A stretch of DNA of 64,000 bases from Bacillota bacterium (lineage in GTDB: Bacteria > Bacillota > Clostridia > Lachnospirales > Lachnospiraceae): contig JAEZFK010000058.1 in assembly GCA_023437715.1 (NCBI GenBank), positions 34,536 through 98,535 on the forward strand, written 5' to 3'. The notes under the pieces are model-generated. The model was not told the DNA's origin. It did not search any database and saw nothing but the letters and a program-made list of their open reading frames with translations. Every line of letters begins with the position of its first letter. Position 1 is the stretch's first letter. A program made the translations under genes and the position numbers. Below, piece after piece: positions 60,769-64,000 of this stretch.

Positions 60769-60978
60769 TTATTTGATGATTCCCTCATGCTCCCGTGATT
60801 TTAGGCTTTCCAGTATTTTGTCAATAACGGCTATTTTTTCCTGGACTGTTAAATTAGAGTTATTTAATTTACGTTCTATGATCTCTACATGAAATTCATT
60901 TATTTTATCGGAGAGGAAATGAAAATCCATATTGTCAGGCATATGTATTATGATATTCTGAATATAGCTCTTTTTCAT
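60769..60978 (-). CDS. Small conserved-looking protein of unknown function
   Basis: The 69-aa protein begins MKKSYIQNIIIHMPDNMDF and has a helical acidic/basic remainder (LTVQEKIAVIDKILESLKSR). It has a good GAGGGAG ribosome site on the minus strand. No membrane or signal. It is divergent from the LytTR regulator, which would fit a regulated small protein. Not identified. Confidence 0.55.
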   Translation of the reverse strand: MKKSYIQNIIIHMPDNMDFHFLSDKINEFHVEIIERKLNNSNLTVQEKIAVIDKILESLKSREHEGIIK

Positions 60979-61138
60979 CCGCTCCCTCTTTCGGATTAGT
61001 CATATTATATTTATGAAAATATTTGTTTGTCCTATGAAAAAAGGGAAATGTTTTCCTGATATTTAATTTCCGGATGCCCGGTTTCCACCGCTTTTTTTGT
61101 GCTTTTTTTGCAACATTTTTTGCCCCGTTGTGATGTAG

Positions 61139-61167
61139 TTGACTAATGCTGCTTTTGTAAATATAAT
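61139..61167 (+). promoter_or_regulatory. Promoter of the LytTR-GHKL operon
   Basis: TTGACT (61139-61144) and TATAAT (61162-61167) are 17 bases apart, 60 bases before the response-regulator start. Confidence 0.75.
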
Positions 61168-61227
61168 GGAAATATAAAAAGCAAATAATGCAGATAAAAC
61201 AGATGACAAAACTTGCGAGGTGACAGA

Positions 61228-61938
61228 ATGGAGATTGCCGTATGTGACGATAACAGGCAGTTTTTGGAGGGATTTGAAAAGGAGCTGCGGAATATCCCTC
61301 TGATTGATACAATATTTTCATTTTCCGATTACAATTCTTTCCTGTTTTCTATCGATCAAGGAAGACGGTATGATGCTGTTTTGCTGGATATTGATTGGGA
61401 ACGGGAGCGGACGGGGCTGGATATCGCAGAGGAATTATACAGGCTGAGCCCTGGTTCAAAAATCATCTATGTAACTGGAAACAGTGACCGTTTCTCTCAG
61501 CGTATTTTCTTACATAAGGCTAATTTAAGCGGTTTTCTTACAAAGCCGGTGGACTTTGAGCTGCTGTATGCGAATCTGAAAAAGGTAGCGGATGAAATCC
61601 CTTTTCAGGAACAGCCAACTCTTGTTCTGCGGCGTCAGGGCGCTCCCCTGTCCATTCCCCTACGGGAGATTTTCTATATTGAAAGTCAGGGACATACGGT
61701 CCATATCCATACGGTTAGTGAGACAATAGCCGTTTACGGACGGCTGGAAAATCTTTTCAATACATTGCCTGCAGGCTTTCACCGATGCCATAAAAGCTAC
61801 ATCGTAAATATGAATCAGATACGCCGTTTTCAGTCTGCCGATGTGCTGCTTAAAAACGGGGAAGCTGTTCCGGTCAGCAGAGCCCGGCAGATAGAAACCA
61901 AGGAAGCATATTTTACTTACATGAGCCAGATGCTCTGA
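61228..61938 (+). CDS. LytTR-family response regulator
   Basis: The 236-aa protein has a receiver domain (residues 1-120, MEIAVCDDNRQF with the acidic pocket, LLDIDWERE with the phospho-Asp, FLTKPVD with the Lys). A LytTR DNA-binding domain follows (about 135-235, with FYIESQGHTVHIHT and FHRCHKSYIVNMNQIRRF). This is the AgrA/VirR type. The start at 61228 follows GAGGTG; a TTG at 61213 is less likely. It is followed by two GHKL kinases, so this is a quorum- or peptide-sensing system. Confidence 0.93.
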   Translation: MEIAVCDDNRQFLEGFEKELRNIPLIDTIFSFSDYNSFLFSIDQGRRYDAVLLDIDWERERTGLDIAEELYRLSPGSKIIYVTGNSDRFSQRIFLHKANLSGFLTKPVDFELLYANLKKVADEIPFQEQPTLVLRRQGAPLSIPLREIFYIESQGHTVHIHTVSETIAVYGRLENLFNTLPAGFHRCHKSYIVNMNQIRRFQSADVLLKNGEAVPVSRARQIETKEAYFTYMSQML

Positions 61939-61960
61939 ATGGAAAGAAGGAAGAAATGTT

Positions 61961-62866
61961 ATGTCTGTAATAATTTCAATACTGATGGCAGCCCTGGTCC
62001 TCCTTTTGACTGCGGCCGGCGGTTTTATATTGCAGCGTATGATTTTTAAGAGGCGTTTTCCTCTCTTTATGTTCCTGTTTCTCATTTTACCGGTGGGGCA
62101 GATTTCCATGCTGTATAGCTTTCGATTTGAAACATGGTCCGTCTACTGGCTGTCAGGATTGATTTTAAACATGCTGGCCGATGTTCTGCTCTTAGGATAT
62201 ACCATATTCCAGGAGAAAAAAAGTGCTGCGGAGGAAGAACTGAAAGAGGTGGAGCACAGAATAGCTCTGGAAAAATCCCACTATGATGCAGTTCAAAAAC
62301 GCAGGGACCAGCTGGAGAAAATACGTCTGGATTTTCATAACCGACTGGATCTGGTCATGAAAATGGAGGCCGGCAAGGATGCTTCTGCCCGTGATATGAT
62401 TGCCGCCATGAGTGACCAGATTAACCGGACCAGGGAAAATATTTATTGTAGCATTCCTGTCGTCAATGCGATTTTGACCGAAAAGGAGGAGGCATGCCTG
62501 CAGGCAGAAATCGGTCTTCAAGCATCTCTTGACATTCCGGAACTTCCCTGGATAGAGCAGATGCACCTGTGCAGTATTTTCGGCAATCTCTTAGATAATG
62601 CCATTACAGCCTGTAAACAGGTGGAGCATAAGGAACCGCCGACGATTCAATTAAGCTCTATGGTGACAGGAGATTATCTCTTTATTAAGGTGACTAATCC
62701 ATCCAAGAAGCCGCGGCGTAAACCTGCAGCCGGCCGGGGATACGGCTTTCGGATACTGTCGGATCTGGCGGAGCGGTATGGGGGCAGTTTTCAAAGCCAT
62801 TACTCTAATGGAATATTTACTGCGGTCGTATCCCTGCTGGCGGTAGAAAACATGGAAGGTGGGTGA
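61961..62866 (+). CDS. GHKL-type sensor histidine kinase
   Basis: The 301-aa kinase has three N-terminal membrane helices, a coiled coil (about 85-125), a dimerisation helix with the likely phospho-His in RLDFHNRLDL, and a GHKL ATPase domain (NLLDNAI, GRGYGFRIL). The AgrC-like fold is clear, though it has fewer membrane helices than AgrC. It ends by overlapping the next kinase gene. Ribosome site AAGGAAG. It probably phosphorylates the LytTR regulator. Confidence 0.9.
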   Translation: MSVIISILMAALVLLLTAAGGFILQRMIFKRRFPLFMFLFLILPVGQISMLYSFRFETWSVYWLSGLILNMLADVLLLGYTIFQEKKSAAEEELKEVEHRIALEKSHYDAVQKRRDQLEKIRLDFHNRLDLVMKMEAGKDASARDMIAAMSDQINRTRENIYCSIPVVNAILTEKEEACLQAEIGLQASLDIPELPWIEQMHLCSIFGNLLDNAITACKQVEHKEPPTIQLSSMVTGDYLFIKVTNPSKKPRRKPAAGRGYGFRILSDLAERYGGSFQSHYSNGIFTAVVSLLAVENMEGG

Positions 62867-62871
62867 GGAAA

Positions 62872-63870
62872 ATGGGAGCTGTTCTGATGGACTTTTATAA
62901 AAGTGGTATCGTGGGACTTCTGGCTTCTTTTTGCCGTCCTTTTTTCTTCGAGTTGCTTCTTTATTATTTTATGTATAAGCTTCTGCCCAGCCGTTTTAAT
63001 CGGTACACTCTTTTTGCTGCAGCATTTATTTACGCATTATGGTATAACTTAAGAAAACCGGAGCTTTACGGTACAAACTATCATCTGTGGATGAACGTAT
63101 TTATCAATGGGTTTACGTTTTTCATTCTTTTCTTTGTCTTTCAAGGCAGGTTCTGGAAGCGGTTTATCGTCTATAAATATTTTGAAATTGTTCGCTTCAT
63201 GTGTGAGAATATGGCCTTTGTGCCTTTCTTTCTCTATTATAATTCCCTGGGCTATCATGATAAATTGCCTGAACTGATTAATGCTATCAAGTCTGGTGAG
63301 CTGCCGAACCTGATTTATATGACTGCCAATGTTGTCCTTTTTTTCATAATAGGTTCTCTATCCGGCAGCATATGGCGTAGGATTTCCATGGAGAAATTTC
63401 ATCCTTTTTATCTGATGTTTATTCTCCTGCCTGAGGGACAGAGGTATTCTTTGTCCAATGTGCTTTACCCGGGTATGGGAGACTGGTATTTGGGAATCGC
63501 CTGCATGTTTTCATCAGATGTGGAACTGTCCTACCGTATTCTGGCGGTATTTGGCGCAGCTGCCGGCCTGATTTCTTCTATCGCACTGTTTTTTGGTATT
63601 CTTTCCTACGATAAAAGGGTATCTGTAGAAAAACAGCTTCAGGAAAGCAGACGTATGATGGAACTGGCTCAGGCACATTATGAGGAGATTGAGTCCCAAA
63701 GTGAAAAACTGAGTAAAATAAGGCACGACTTTAACAATCAGCTGGCATCCATCACACAGCTGATCCGTTTCGGGGAAGAGGGACAAGCTAAGGAACTGCG
63801 GGATTCTCTGGGAGCAGAAATCGATAATACAGAACAAAAAAATAAAGGATTTCACGATGGGGGCTGTTGA
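62872..63870 (+). pseudogene. Second GHKL sensor kinase, truncated
   Basis: The 332-codon frame has six or so N-terminal membrane helices, then a coiled coil and the phosphoacceptor helix (SEKLSKIRHDFNNQLASITQ). It is cut after EIDNTEQ and stops at TGA. The ATPase domain (NLLDNAI region) is missing. The cut lies at GGGGCTGTTGAAAAA, an IS-like end. It cannot catalyse phosphorylation. Start 62872 after GGTGAGG; GTG at 62863 is possible. Confidence 0.75.
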
Positions 63871-64000
63871 AAAACCAATGTCAATAAGTTAAGCTCTCCA
63901 ATCCGTTTATTTAAGGGTAGTACATGTAGAAATATATGTACTGCCCTTTTTTTGTAATAACTCAAAAAAAACACTTGACAAATCAGTGAAAATTTGCGGC
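63860..64000. mobile_element. Probable IS end, continuing beyond the window
   Basis: GGGGCTGTTGAAAAACC starts exactly where the kinase gene loses its catalytic part and resembles the IS end at 59094. No transposase is visible within the 140 bases left. A terminator follows at 63914-63953, and a TTGACA at 63976. Confidence 0.4.
63914..63953 (+). terminator. Terminator near window end
   Basis: GGGTAGTACATGT and ATATGTACTGCCC form a stem, then T7. It follows the truncated kinase. Confidence 0.75.

Noticed and set aside
1..64000. tRNA or rRNA genes
   Set aside because: None recognised when looking for TTC-loop text and acceptor pairing; T-box leaders were the only tRNA-related signals.

Overview
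The window looks like a chromosome segment from a low-to-mid G+C anaerobic Clostridia, most likely a Lachnospiraceae of the Lacrimispora/Hungatella/Enterocloster type. The basis is the gene style: T-box leaders, strong AGGAGG ribosome sites, GHKL/LytTR signalling, serine recombinases, an archaeal-type AspRS with GatCAB, and a Lpl/YetA rhamnogalacturonan cluster. No rRNA, tRNA or CRISPR array was recognised, and the genus is inference.

Positions 1-10630 are housekeeping and metal homeostasis: the hisF tail, ung, uppP, an HPr-like protein lacking the usual phosphosites, DAHP synthase, a small beta-flower-like protein, a P-type Ca2+/Mn2+ ATPase behind a yybP-ykoY (Mn2+) riboswitch, tyrS behind a Tyr T-box, and a double-HD (HD-GYP) phosphodiesterase. 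Positions 10940-24760 are a rhamnogalacturonan-I locus. It has an AraC-type membrane regulator split by a frame change, an ABC importer (two permeases and a lipoprotein), a YetA/PL26-like protein, a PL11 lyase fused to a CE12-like esterase, a GH105 hydrolase and a polysaccharide deacetylase. The enzymes have no export signals, so oligosaccharides are probably imported first and degraded in the cytoplasm.

Positions 25012-31220 hold a peroxiredoxin, a decayed 5'-3' exonuclease, a trehalose operon (treR, treP, treC) with visible operators, mntP and a Rae1/YacP-like NYN nuclease. A decayed PD-(D/E)XK transposase-like remnant follows. Positions 32100-38668 form an Asn T-box-controlled operon for tRNA-dependent asparagine supply (AspRS2, gatC, gatA, gatB) with an AspT-type aminotransferase behind it. 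Positions 38734-44272 hold a DASS transporter, an unknown membrane-anchored protein and an ApgM-like enzyme, bordered by two LysR genes whose 3' ends overlap. Icd follows.

The most striking part is 45752-59060. A DtxR-type regulator faces feoA-feoB, and feoB is cut into at least three pieces. Element 1 (about 3.67 kb) carries a serine recombinase, a HIT protein, a 52-aa ORF and an Nramp metal transporter. It sits between two CACCGG copies inside the G domain. Element 2 (about 7.4 kb) carries CcdA-thioredoxin, VanW, a chemoreceptor, a 47-aa ORF and a second serine recombinase. It sits between two CATGTG copies inside the Fe-transport core. In both cases joining the repeats restores the FeoB frame exactly. 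A third break at about 59060 leads into a decayed IS1182-like element and a LytTR/GHKL signalling cluster whose last kinase is truncated at what looks like another IS end. The rest of feoB is not in the window.
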